17,242 nucleotides of DNA from Gaiellasilicea sp035575835 (GTDB taxonomy: Bacteria; Actinomycetota; Thermoleophilia; Gaiellales; Gaiellaceae), in contig DATLXM010000073.1 in assembly GCA_035575835.1 (NCBI GenBank), positions 1 through 17,242 of the forward strand. The letters are read 5' to 3'. Numbering within the stretch: the stretch's first letter is position 1; each line of letters opens with the position of its first letter. The position numbers were made by a program, and so were the translations under genes. Positions 6,628-12,752 of the stretch are shown one piece after another. Under the pieces are notes generated by a model. The model saw nothing but the letters and a program-made list of their open reading frames with translations, searched no databases and had not been told where the DNA came from.

Positions 6628-6652
6628 CGTCGTTGGGACTCCCTCAACGACG
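6628..6652 (+). promoter_or_regulatory. Perfect 8-bp inverted repeat (stem-loop) before the M23-type gene
   Basis: CGTCGTTG (6628-6635) and CAACGACG (6645-6652) are perfect inverse complements around a 9-nt loop, with a G-T and a G-C pair able to extend the stem inward. It lies between the rsmI stop and the purine-rich ribosome-binding region of the next gene. No T-run follows, so it is a poor intrinsic terminator. It might instead be an operator or an mRNA structure that tunes translation of the M23-type gene. Confidence 0.5.
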
Positions 6653-6669
6653 AAGAAGGCAGGTGGCGC

Positions 6670-8319
6670 ATGCGCCGATTGCTCGCTGCCGCGGTCACGC
6701 TTGCGACGCTCGTCGTCGCACCGGCCGCGCATTCCTGGACATGGCCGGTCGACGGCTCCGTCCTCCGTCCGTTCTCGCTCGGCAACGATCCGTACGCCGG
6801 GGGCCAGCACCGGGGCATCGACATCGGTGCGAGCGTCGGCTCGACCGTCATCGCCCCCGCCGGCGGGACGGTGTCGTTCGTCGGCTCGATCCCGAACGGC
6901 GGCCGCGCCCTCACGATCCAGACGAGCGACGGGCTTGCGGTCACGCTGCTCCAGCTCGCTTCCGTCTCCGTGCTGCGCGGCGAGGTCGTACCCGAGGGGG
7001 CGGCGGTAGGCATCGTCGGTGAGAGCCACGATGCGGTCACGCGCGCCGCGCACGTCCATCTCGGGGTGAGAACGGCGGCGGACCCGGACGGATATCTCGA
7101 TCCGGCCGGGTTGTTGCCCTCCCGCGGCCCGGCTCCCGTCCCGGCGCTCCCACCGCTCGTTCCCGTGCTGCCGGCTGTGCCGGTTGCGACTGTGCCGGTG
7201 CCGACTGTTCCCGAAGCGGTGCAAGAGCCGGTGGTGCCGGTGCCCGTCGTCGTGCCGATGCCTGTCGTGCCTGTGCCGGTCGTGCCTGTGCCGGTCGTGC
7301 CTGTGCAGACTGTGCCTGTCACTCCGCCTGTCGTTCCCGTTCAAATCGCGCAACCGGCGGTCGAGGCCGTCCCGTCGGTCGCCGCGCAAGATCCTGCGGT
7401 GTCCGAGCCCGTCATCGAACCTCCAGCGATAGCGACCGAATCCTCACTGGTCGAGGAGCCATCCAGTGCGGAGACGCCAGCGGCCGCGCCAGAGGTAAGT
7501 TCGCTGCCGGCCGAAACCGGGCCGGCTCTCGATCCGGAGCCTGCGGCCGAACCGCCGCCGATCCCCATCTCCGAACGAACCCCGGATCAGCTCAGCGGCG
7601 ATCTGCCCGAGCAGTTCATCCGCGGCTCTGCGCTTTCGGCGAACGCGCTCGGTGTCCCCACCGTCCGTGCGTCGACCGATCTTCAGATCCCGTCACGCCC
7701 CATCCACTCACTTGCGATCGCGTCTCCCGTCGGCCGGCCTTCCGTCGGTGGCCCGCCGAGTCTCGTCTCTCGCGTCGCCGAGGCCAGCCCCTCGACGCCC
7801 GTCCCACGGCCGGCGGGCCACCGTCAGCAGGGGCTCGAGCAGAATCGGGCCGCGCCGGGCGCGGCGTCGACGCGACTCTCGAGTGGATCCGAGTCGGCTG
7901 TTGCGCTGGCTGCGGTCGCACACGACCGCCCCTCGCTCGCGCTCAACCGCGTTCCGGGCGAACGACAGAGCGGTCGTGGGCAGATGCTCGCCGCGCTGCT
8001 CGGGCTCGCGACGTTCGCAGCGATGGCCGCAGCGGCCGTTGCCTCACGCCTCTCCCGGCAACGGAGACGGCGTCGAGCCGTTCGTATCATGGACGGCGAT
8101 GCGCTCCGAGTCACCTCAGAAGATCCTCGTCGCGGTGGCGTGGCCCTATGCGAACGGACCCCGCCACATCGGTCACGTGGCGGGCTTTGGCGTCCCGTCG
8201 GACATCTACGCCCGCTACCACCGGCTCCGGGGAAACGACGTGCTCATGGTCAGCGGAACGGACGAGCACGGCACGCCGGTGATGGTCGCCGCAGATCAGG
8301 CCGGAGTCACACCACGTGA
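6670..8319 (+). CDS. Secreted M23 (LytM-type) peptidase-like protein with Pro/Val-rich linker and C-terminal membrane segment
   Basis: M23 metallopeptidases cut peptide bridges in peptidoglycan. The N-terminus is a signal peptide (MRRLLAAAVTLATLVVAPAAHS, with cleavage near residue 22). The M23 domain follows at once: TWPVDGSVLRPFS, H47-R-G-I-D51 and H128-V-H130 supply the zinc ligands and catalytic His. The usual middle His of the HLS motif is replaced by Gln (LLQLAS, Q95). Residues about 150-235 are Pro/Val-rich with a VVPVP repeat, then comes a long Pro/Ser/Glu-rich disordered stretch, then a hydrophobic helix (about 439-462) followed by an Arg cluster, as in a tail anchor. The frame continues to 8319, overlapping metG by 221 bp, but residues after about 475 look like a non-coding shadow. 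Either the overlap is real or a frameshift near 8060-8095 hides the true stop. AAGG and AGGTGG purine runs precede the ATG. Confidence 0.8.
   Translation: MRRLLAAAVTLATLVVAPAAHSWTWPVDGSVLRPFSLGNDPYAGGQHRGIDIGASVGSTVIAPAGGTVSFVGSIPNGGRALTIQTSDGLAVTLLQLASVSVLRGEVVPEGAAVGIVGESHDAVTRAAHVHLGVRTAADPDGYLDPAGLLPSRGPAPVPALPPLVPVLPAVPVATVPVPTVPEAVQEPVVPVPVVVPMPVVPVPVVPVPVVPVQTVPVTPPVVPVQIAQPAVEAVPSVAAQDPAVSEPVIEPPAIATESSLVEEPSSAETPAAAPEVSSLPAETGPALDPEPAAEPPPIPISERTPDQLSGDLPEQFIRGSALSANALGVPTVRASTDLQIPSRPIHSLAIASPVGRPSVGGPPSLVSRVAEASPSTPVPRPAGHRQQGLEQNRAAPGAASTRLSSGSESAVALAAVAHDRPSLALNRVPGERQSGRGQMLAALLGLATFAAMAAAAVASRLSRQRRRRRAVRIMDGDALRVTSEDPRRGGVALCERTPPHRSRGGLWRPVGHLRPLPPAPGKRRAHGQRNGRARHAGDGRRRSGRSHTT
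7264..7308 (+). repeat. Three tandem 15-bp repeats coding for VVPVP
   Basis: The unit GTCGTGCCTGTGCCG occurs twice perfectly (7264-7278, 7279-7293) and a third time with a changed last codon ending CAG (7294-7308). It lies in the linker of the M23-type protein. Related but diverged Pro/Val units flank it on both sides, so the linker probably grew by slippage. Confidence 0.85.
8085..8090 (+). promoter_or_regulatory. Putative -10 box (TATCAT) for metG
   Basis: TATCAT is a good -10 match (TANNNT) ending 8 nt before the metG ATG at 8099. No Shine-Dalgarno sequence lies between, so metG may be leaderless. The box lies within the open frame of the preceding M23-type gene. Confidence 0.45.
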
Positions 8320-9901
8320 GCTCGCCGATGCGAACAACGAGATCATTCGAGACGACCTCCGTCGGCTCGGTCTCTCCTACGACCTCTTCACGCGCACGAC
8401 GACGCGAAACCACCACGAGGTCGTTCGCGACCTCTTCCGCACCCTCTACGAGCAGGGCTTCATCTTCGAGCAGACGGCGGTCGGGGCGATCTCCGCCGCC
8501 ACAGGTCGAACGCTGCCCGACCGCTACATCGAGGGAACCTGCCCGATCTGTGGCTTTCCGGAGGCGCGAGGCGACCAGTGCGACAACTGCGGCAACCAGC
8601 TCGACCCGGCCGATCTGATCGAGCCGCGCTCGAAGATCGACGGCGAGCCGCCGGTCTTCAAGGAAACCTCGCATCTCTTCCTCGACCTGCCGGCCTTCGG
8701 AGAGCGGCTCGTGGAGTGGATCACCTCCCAGGAGCACTGGCGCCCGAACGTGCGCCGGTTTTCGATCGAGCTGGCCGGCAACCTGAAGCCCCGGGCGGTC
8801 ACACGCGACCTCGACTGGGGTGTGCGCGTTCCGGTGCCGGGCTACGAGGAGCGGGAAGACAAGCGGATCTACGTCTGGATCGACGCTGTCGTCGGCTATC
8901 TCTCCGCCGCGGTCGAATGGGCGCGCAATCGCGGCACGCCCGGGGCCTGGCGCGACTGGTGGCAGAACCCCGACGCACGTCATGCCTATTTCATGGGCAA
9001 GGACAACATCGTCTTTCACAGCGTGATCTGGCCCGCCCAGCTGCTGGGATACGGCGACGCGGGCGTCTTTGGCGCCGGCAAGGGGCGGCTCCACCTTCCG
9101 GACGACATCGCGAGCTCCGAGTACCTGACGATGGAGGGCAAGCAGTTCAGCACGAGCCGGGGGGTCGTCATCCACGTCGGCGACTTCCTCAGCCGCTACG
9201 ACGCCGACCCGCTGCGCTACTTCCTGACCGCGGCCGGGCCCGAGACCCAGGACGCAGACTTCACGTGGTCGGAGTTCGTGCGCCGCAACAACGACGAGCT
9301 CGTCGCGAACTGGGGAAACCTCGTCAATCGGACCCTGACGAGCGCGTACAAGAACTTCGGCGGCGTCCCGGAGCGGGGAGAGCTGACCTCGTCCGACGAA
9401 GCGATCATCTCCGCCGTCGAGGGCGGCTTCGAGACGGTCGGCGCGCTGATCGAGCAGACCCGCTTCAAGGCGGCTCTCGCCGAGACGATGCGGCTCGCCT
9501 CGCTGGTCAACCAGTACGTCACCGAGGAGGCCCCCTGGGCGACGATGCGGGACGATCGCGATCGCGCAGGCACCGTCCTCTACGTCGTCCTCCGCGCGAT
9601 CGACAATCTCAAGCTCCTCTTCACCCCGTTTCTCCCCTTCAGCTCGCAGACGTTGCACGAGCTGCTCGGGTACGAGGACGTGCTCGCCGGCGAGCTCCGC
9701 TACGAAGAGGTCGTCGAAGGGGACGACCCGCCCTACACGGTGCTCACGGGTGACTACGCCGACTGGGTGGGGAGCTGGGAGTCGAGCGAGCTTCCGCCAG
9801 GACGGCGGCTGCCCGAGCCGAAGCCTCTCTTTCGCAAGCTCGACCCGGAGCAGGTCGTGGCCGACGAGCTCGAGCGGATGCGCCAGGCAAACGGCGCGTG
9901 A
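8099..9901 (+). CDS. metG: Methionyl-tRNA synthetase
   Basis: MetG charges tRNA-Met with methionine using ATP. This 600-residue class Ia synthetase has the HIGH motif in PYANGPRHIGH (17-26, HIGH 23-26), GTDEHGTP (53-60), a one-zinc knuckle with C148/C151 and C161/C164, WIDAVVGY in the catalytic core, and the KMSKS-type loop as KQFSTSR (348-354). The C-terminal anticodon-binding helical domain runs from about residue 390 to the end. I see no appended dimerisation (tRNA-binding, TRBP111-like) domain. The start is ATG at 8099; the frame is open far upstream, but that stretch is an Arg/Ser shadow of the M23-type gene. The stop overlaps the GTG of tatD (GTGA). It heads the tight cluster metG-tatD-rsmA-ispE. 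Confidence 0.96.
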   Translation: MRSESPQKILVAVAWPYANGPRHIGHVAGFGVPSDIYARYHRLRGNDVLMVSGTDEHGTPVMVAADQAGVTPRELADANNEIIRDDLRRLGLSYDLFTRTTTRNHHEVVRDLFRTLYEQGFIFEQTAVGAISAATGRTLPDRYIEGTCPICGFPEARGDQCDNCGNQLDPADLIEPRSKIDGEPPVFKETSHLFLDLPAFGERLVEWITSQEHWRPNVRRFSIELAGNLKPRAVTRDLDWGVRVPVPGYEEREDKRIYVWIDAVVGYLSAAVEWARNRGTPGAWRDWWQNPDARHAYFMGKDNIVFHSVIWPAQLLGYGDAGVFGAGKGRLHLPDDIASSEYLTMEGKQFSTSRGVVIHVGDFLSRYDADPLRYFLTAAGPETQDADFTWSEFVRRNNDELVANWGNLVNRTLTSAYKNFGGVPERGELTSSDEAIISAVEGGFETVGALIEQTRFKAALAETMRLASLVNQYVTEEAPWATMRDDRDRAGTVLYVVLRAIDNLKLLFTPFLPFSSQTLHELLGYEDVLAGELRYEEVVEGDDPPYTVLTGDYADWVGSWESSELPPGRRLPEPKPLFRKLDPEQVVADELERMRQANGA

Positions 9902-10638
9902 TCGACACGCACGCGCACCTCGACGCGTGCGACGAGCCCGCGGAGTTGCTCGCCCGCGCGCGCGCCGCCGGCGTGAGCCGGGTGATCACGATCGGAACCG
10001 GAATCGAGTCCAGCCGGGCGGCGCTCGCGATCGCCTCCGAGCACGAGGGTGTCCACGCGGCGCTCGGGATCGATCCGCACCAGGCCGGCGGTGACGAGGC
10101 GGGTCGGGTCGGGGAGCTCCGCGACCTCCTCGCACACCCGAAGGCGATCGCAGTCGGCGAGACCGGGCTCGACAACTTCCACGACTTCGCGAGCCCCGAG
10201 CAGCAGCTGGCGCTCTTCGCCGCCCAGATCGACCTCGCGACCGAGCTTCGTCTTCCGCTGGTGATCCACGCGCGCGACGCCGACGATGCGACAGCGGCAG
10301 CACTCGCCCGCTTCGAAGGCACCGTCGTCCTCCACTGCTTCTCCTCGCCCGGGCTGCTGCCCGCGGCACTCGAGCGCGGCTACTACGTCTCGTTTGCCGG
10401 CAACGTCACGTACCCCAAGGCGGCCGACCTCCGGGACTGCGCCGCCCTGGTGCCGCCCGAGCGGATTCTCGCCGAGACCGACAGCCCCTATCTGGCGCCG
10501 CAAGCTCGGCGCGGCAAGCCGAACGAGCCCGCGAATGTCGTCCACACCGTCGCCGTGCTCGCCGAGGTGCGCGGAGAAGATCCGGCCGAGCTCGCCGCCC
10601 GGATCGACGCGAACGCGACCGCTGCCTTCCGCCTATGA
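9898..10638 (+). CDS. tatD: TatD-family metal-dependent deoxyribonuclease
   Basis: TatD proteins are TIM-barrel metal-dependent hydrolases with 3'-5' exonuclease activity on DNA, linked to DNA repair and quality control; they are not part of Tat secretion. The 246 residues show all metal ligands: H5 and H7 in IDTHAHLDA, E88 in VGETGLD, H124 in VIHARD, H146 in LHCFSS, and D195 in ETDSPYLAP. The usual DYYR segment after GETGLD is DNFHD here. The protein ends shortly after the family DANATAAFRL block. The start is GTG at 9898, overlapping the metG TGA by 4 bp. Its TGA lies in the first copy of a 20-bp tandem duplication that reaches into rsmA. Assignment to TatD rather than a broader amidohydrolase is secure; the exact physiological substrate is not. 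Confidence 0.93.
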   Translation: MIDTHAHLDACDEPAELLARARAAGVSRVITIGTGIESSRAALAIASEHEGVHAALGIDPHQAGGDEAGRVGELRDLLAHPKAIAVGETGLDNFHDFASPEQQLALFAAQIDLATELRLPLVIHARDADDATAAALARFEGTVVLHCFSSPGLLPAALERGYYVSFAGNVTYPKAADLRDCAALVPPERILAETDSPYLAPQARRGKPNEPANVVHTVAVLAEVRGEDPAELAARIDANATAAFRL

Positions 10639-10671
10639 CGGTTGTCCCGAACCTATGACGGTTGTCCCGAA
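10632..10671 (+). repeat. Perfect 20-bp tandem duplication at the tatD/rsmA junction
   Basis: Bases 10632-10651 are repeated exactly at 10652-10671. Each copy holds CCTATGACGG, that is, a stop-start ATGA overlap. The tatD TGA (10636-10638) uses the first copy. The rsmA ATG (10655) uses the second. Without the duplication, tatD and rsmA would join directly by the ATGA overlap, so this looks like a recent event. Confidence 0.97.
10635..10658 (+). other. Seven-codon minicistron (MTVVPNL) between tatD and rsmA
   Basis: The ATG of the first duplicated unit opens a frame reading MTVVPNL and stopping at TGA 10656-10658. That stop overlaps the rsmA ATG, and the minicistron start overlaps the tatD stop. 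Ribosomes could pass tatD, minicistron and rsmA by two successive ATGA couplings. It is a by-product of the duplication. Whether it is translated is unknown. Confidence 0.6.
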
Positions 10672-11419
10672 GAAGAAGCTCGGCCAGCACTTCCTCGTCG
10701 ACGAGAACATCCTCGGGGTGATCGGCCGCCTCGCCGAACTCGAGCCCGAGGACGTCGTCCTCGAGATCGGCCCAGGGCTCGGCGGCCTCACCCGCTACCT
10801 CGCGGCGCGAGTCGCACACGTGCACGCAGTCGAGCTCGACCGCTCGCTCGGCCGTCACCTCACCGTACTGCCCGAGAACGTCGACCTCCACTGGGGCGAC
10901 GCGCTGGTTCTCGATCTAGCGGGGTTCAGCCCGACGCCGACGAAGCTCGTTGCCAACCTGCCGTACAACGTCGCGACCCCGATCGTCGTCGAGAGTCTCG
11001 CCGGGCTCCCAGAGCTCGAGCTCTGGTGCGTGATGGTGCAGCGCGAGGTCGCCGACCGCTTCTTCGCCGGCCCTTCGACGAAGGCCTACGGCGCCGTCTC
11101 GGTTCTGATTCAGCTCGCGGCGCACCGGAGCGGTTTCCACCCCGTCGCCCGCACCGTCTTTCAGCCGCCGCCGAATGTGGACTCTGCCCTCCTGGCCTTC
11201 CGCAGAGTGCCGCTCCCCGCCGGGTTTGCCCGCGTCAAGAAGGTCGTCGAGGCCTCGTTCGCGCACCGGCGCAAGACCCTCCCGAACTCGCTCGCGCTCG
11301 CGGGGCTGGCGAGCCGTGAGGAAGCAGTGGCGGCGCTGGCGACGATCGAGCGTGCGCCGAATGTTCGCGCTGAGGAGCTGCTCCCGCTCGAGTTCGTCCG
11401 GCTCGCCGAGGCGCTCTGA
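10655..11419 (+). CDS. rsmA: 16S rRNA dimethyladenosine transferase RsmA (KsgA)
   Basis: RsmA/KsgA dimethylates A1518 and A1519 near the 3' end of 16S rRNA with SAM during late small-subunit assembly. The 254-residue protein carries GQHFL (10-14), the SAM-binding EIGPGLGGLT (37-46), acidic E60-L-D in motif II, GDAL (81-84), and the catalytic NLPYN (101-105). The C-terminal domain includes FQPPPNVDSALL, and FAHRRKTLPNSL near residues 205-216. The ATG at 10655 gives the expected MTVVPKKKLGQHFL start. No Shine-Dalgarno sequence precedes it, so translation probably depends on coupling from tatD through the minicistron. Its TGA shares one base with the ispE ATG. The frame is open upstream into tatD in a shadow reading that should be ignored. 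Confidence 0.96.
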   Translation: MTVVPKKKLGQHFLVDENILGVIGRLAELEPEDVVLEIGPGLGGLTRYLAARVAHVHAVELDRSLGRHLTVLPENVDLHWGDALVLDLAGFSPTPTKLVANLPYNVATPIVVESLAGLPELELWCVMVQREVADRFFAGPSTKAYGAVSVLIQLAAHRSGFHPVARTVFQPPPNVDSALLAFRRVPLPAGFARVKKVVEASFAHRRKTLPNSLALAGLASREEAVAALATIERAPNVRAEELLPLEFVRLAEAL

Positions 11420-12234
11420 TGCGCGCCCCCGCGACAGCGAAGCTCAACCTCGCCCTCGTCGTCGGCCCGACTCGCGCCGACGGCAAGCACGAAGTCGCGA
11501 CCGTGCTCCAGCGGCTCGACCTCGGCGACCGGGTCGCGATCACCTCGGCCCCCGCTCTCACGGTCGACGGCTTCGTCGGCGACACGCTGGTCCGGCGGGC
11601 GCTCGAGGAACTCGCCGCCGCGGCCGGCGTCGAGCCGGGCTGGCGCGCCACGATCACGAAGCGGATCCCCGTCGCTGCTGGTCTCGGCGGCGGCAGCTCG
11701 GATGCCGCCACGGCGCTCAGGCTCGCGAACGAGACGCTCGAGCGGCCGCTAGCCGCCGAAGAGCTGTCCCGGCTCGCCGCCGCGCTCGGCGCCGACGTCC
11801 CGTTCTTCCTCACGAGCGGCCCGCAGCTCGGCCGCGGTGACGGCTCCGAGCTCGATCCGCTCGACCTCCCGCAGGACTACTGGGTCGTGCTCGTGCTCCC
11901 GCACGATGTCGAGAAGGGGTCGACGGCAGCCGTTTACGAGAGCTTCGACGAGCGCGACGGCGCCGCCGGGTGGGACGAACGCCGCGCCGCGCTGGACGCC
12001 GCCCTCGCGTCGGTCGCACGGCCGCGCGATCTCGGCGCGCTGCCCCGGAACGACCTCGCCTCCTCGCCGCTTGCGGCGGAGCTCGCTGGCCTGGGCGCGT
12101 TCCGCGCTGACGTCACGGGCGCCGGTCCTGTCGTCTACGGTCTCTTCCAGCACCGCCGCCACGCCGAAGCGGCGAGGCGCGCGCTCGCACCAGCCGGCCG
12201 CACTTGGCTCACCGTTCCCTCCTGGTACGGGTAA
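11419..12234 (+). CDS. ispE: 4-diphosphocytidyl-2-C-methyl-D-erythritol kinase
   Basis: IspE phosphorylates CDP-ME with ATP in the MEP (non-mevalonate) pathway to isoprenoid precursors. The 271-residue GHMP kinase starts APATAKLNLALVV, with K8 as the conserved active-site Lys. It has the ATP loop PVAAGLGGGSSDAATALR (84-101), and D126 in GADVPFFL as the catalytic Asp. A C-terminal GHMP segment, DVTGAGPVVYGLF, replaces the usual MSGSGPTVFALF. It is slightly shorter than the 283-residue E. coli protein. ATG at 11419 overlaps the rsmA stop by one base (TGATG), which indicates coupled translation. The rsmA-ispE pair is widely conserved in Actinobacteria. The next gene begins 41 bp later, apparently from its own promoter. 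Confidence 0.95.
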   Translation: MRAPATAKLNLALVVGPTRADGKHEVATVLQRLDLGDRVAITSAPALTVDGFVGDTLVRRALEELAAAAGVEPGWRATITKRIPVAAGLGGGSSDAATALRLANETLERPLAAEELSRLAAALGADVPFFLTSGPQLGRGDGSELDPLDLPQDYWVVLVLPHDVEKGSTAAVYESFDERDGAAGWDERRAALDAALASVARPRDLGALPRNDLASSPLAAELAGLGAFRADVTGAGPVVYGLFQHRRHAEAARRALAPAGRTWLTVPSWYG

Positions 12235-12263
12235 CCGCCTTCTCACGACTCCTTCTCGGTCGC

Positions 12264-12269
12264 TACGGT
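12264..12269 (+). promoter_or_regulatory. Putative -10 box (TACGGT) for the 118-residue membrane protein gene
   Basis: TACGGT fits TANNNT and lies exactly 6 nt before the ATG at 12276. The intervening bases are pyrimidine-rich, with no Shine-Dalgarno sequence. The layout matches the TACGAT box before the 64-residue gene and suggests a leaderless transcript. Confidence 0.4.
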
Positions 12270-12275
12270 TTCTCC

Positions 12276-12632
12276 ATGAGCAGTCACGCGACGATCGAGC
12301 ACGGCAACAGCCGCTTCGGCGCGACCTTGAGATCGCGCCGGATCCGCCTCGTGCTCGGGATCGTCGCGATCGAGGGCGCGCTCGTCCTCTTCGACGCGAT
12401 TCCCTGGTGGTCGGTGCTCGTCATCGCCGCCGCCGCGTTCGCGGTCTACATCGGGTCGGCGCGCCACAGCAGGCATCTCGTCGTTCGCGAGGCGAGCTGG
12501 ATCGCCGCCGTCTCCCAGCTCGTCGTCGTGCTCGTGCCGGCGCTCGCGCTCGTCGTCACGACCCTTGTCGTGATCCTGATCGTGGTCGTCGCGCTGGTCG
12601 CGCTAGCCCTGCTCGTCCTCGACCGGCGCTGA
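12276..12632 (+). CDS. Small multipass membrane protein of unknown function
   Basis: This 118-residue protein has a short polar, basic N-terminus (to about residue 24), then hydrophobic segments at about 25-40 (LVLGIVAIEGALVLF) and 44-60 (WWSVLVIAAAAFAVYIG), a basic loop (SARHSRHLVVRE), and a long Val/Leu/Ala-rich stretch (76-115) that could hold one long or two short helices. It ends in DRR. I do not recognise the family. Third codon positions are strongly G/C. ATG at 12276 is chosen over an in-frame GTG/ATG region inside ispE because the upstream segment reads poorly and a -10-like box lies just before this ATG. It sits between ispE and tRNA-Gln, both housekeeping genes, which does not reveal its role. 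Confidence 0.75.
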   Translation: MSSHATIEHGNSRFGATLRSRRIRLVLGIVAIEGALVLFDAIPWWSVLVIAAAAFAVYIGSARHSRHLVVREASWIAAVSQLVVVLVPALALVVTTLVVILIVVVALVALALLVLDRR

Positions 12633-12645
12633 AGTGCGGCCCGCC

Positions 12646-12651
12646 TATACT
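12646..12651 (+). promoter_or_regulatory. -10 box (TATACT) for tRNA-Gln and probably glmU-prs
   Basis: TATACT matches the -10 consensus TATAAT at five of six positions, and stands out in such GC-rich DNA. It ends 13 nt before the tRNA, so transcription would start about 6-7 nt upstream of the tRNA 5' end. A -35 element is not evident at the normal distance. Confidence 0.6.
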
Positions 12652-12664
12652 CGGCCCGAGACCG

Positions 12665-12738
12665 TGGGGCGTAGCCAAGCGGTAAGGCAGCGGGTTTTGG
12701 TCCCGCGATCCCAGGTTCGAATCCTGGCGCCCCAGCCA
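12665..12738 (+). tRNA. tRNA-Gln (anticodon UUG), CCA encoded
   Basis: The 74 bases fold as a full cloverleaf. The acceptor stem is TGGGGCG with CGCCCCA, the D-arm is GCC/GGC, and the anticodon stem is GCGGG/CCCGC with loop TTTTGGT, giving anticodon TTG (reads CAA). The variable region is GATC. The T-arm is CCAGG/CCTGG with loop TTCGAAT. Discriminator G and CCA are encoded. glmU begins 14 bp after the CCA, so tRNA processing may set the 5' end of the glmU mRNA. Confidence 0.96.
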
Positions 12739-12752
12739 TTCACCTCGCACCC

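Noticed and set aside
6624..7322. Minus-strand Thr/Gly repeat frame (TGTTGTGTTG), resembling a repeat antigen
   Set aside because: Another antisense reading of the same Pro/Val repeat.
6502..7389. Minus-strand frame with His/Arg/Asp repeats (RHDRHRHD)
   Set aside because: It is the reverse reading of the Pro/Val repeat of the M23-type gene, not a metal-binding protein.
8111..9658. 515-codon minus-strand frame opposite metG
   Set aside because: Shadow of metG, with no start signal and no recognisable motif.
12665..12738. tRNA-Gln as an integration site for a mobile element
   Set aside because: No repeat of the tRNA 3' end and no integrase in the window; glmU and prs follow directly in conserved order.
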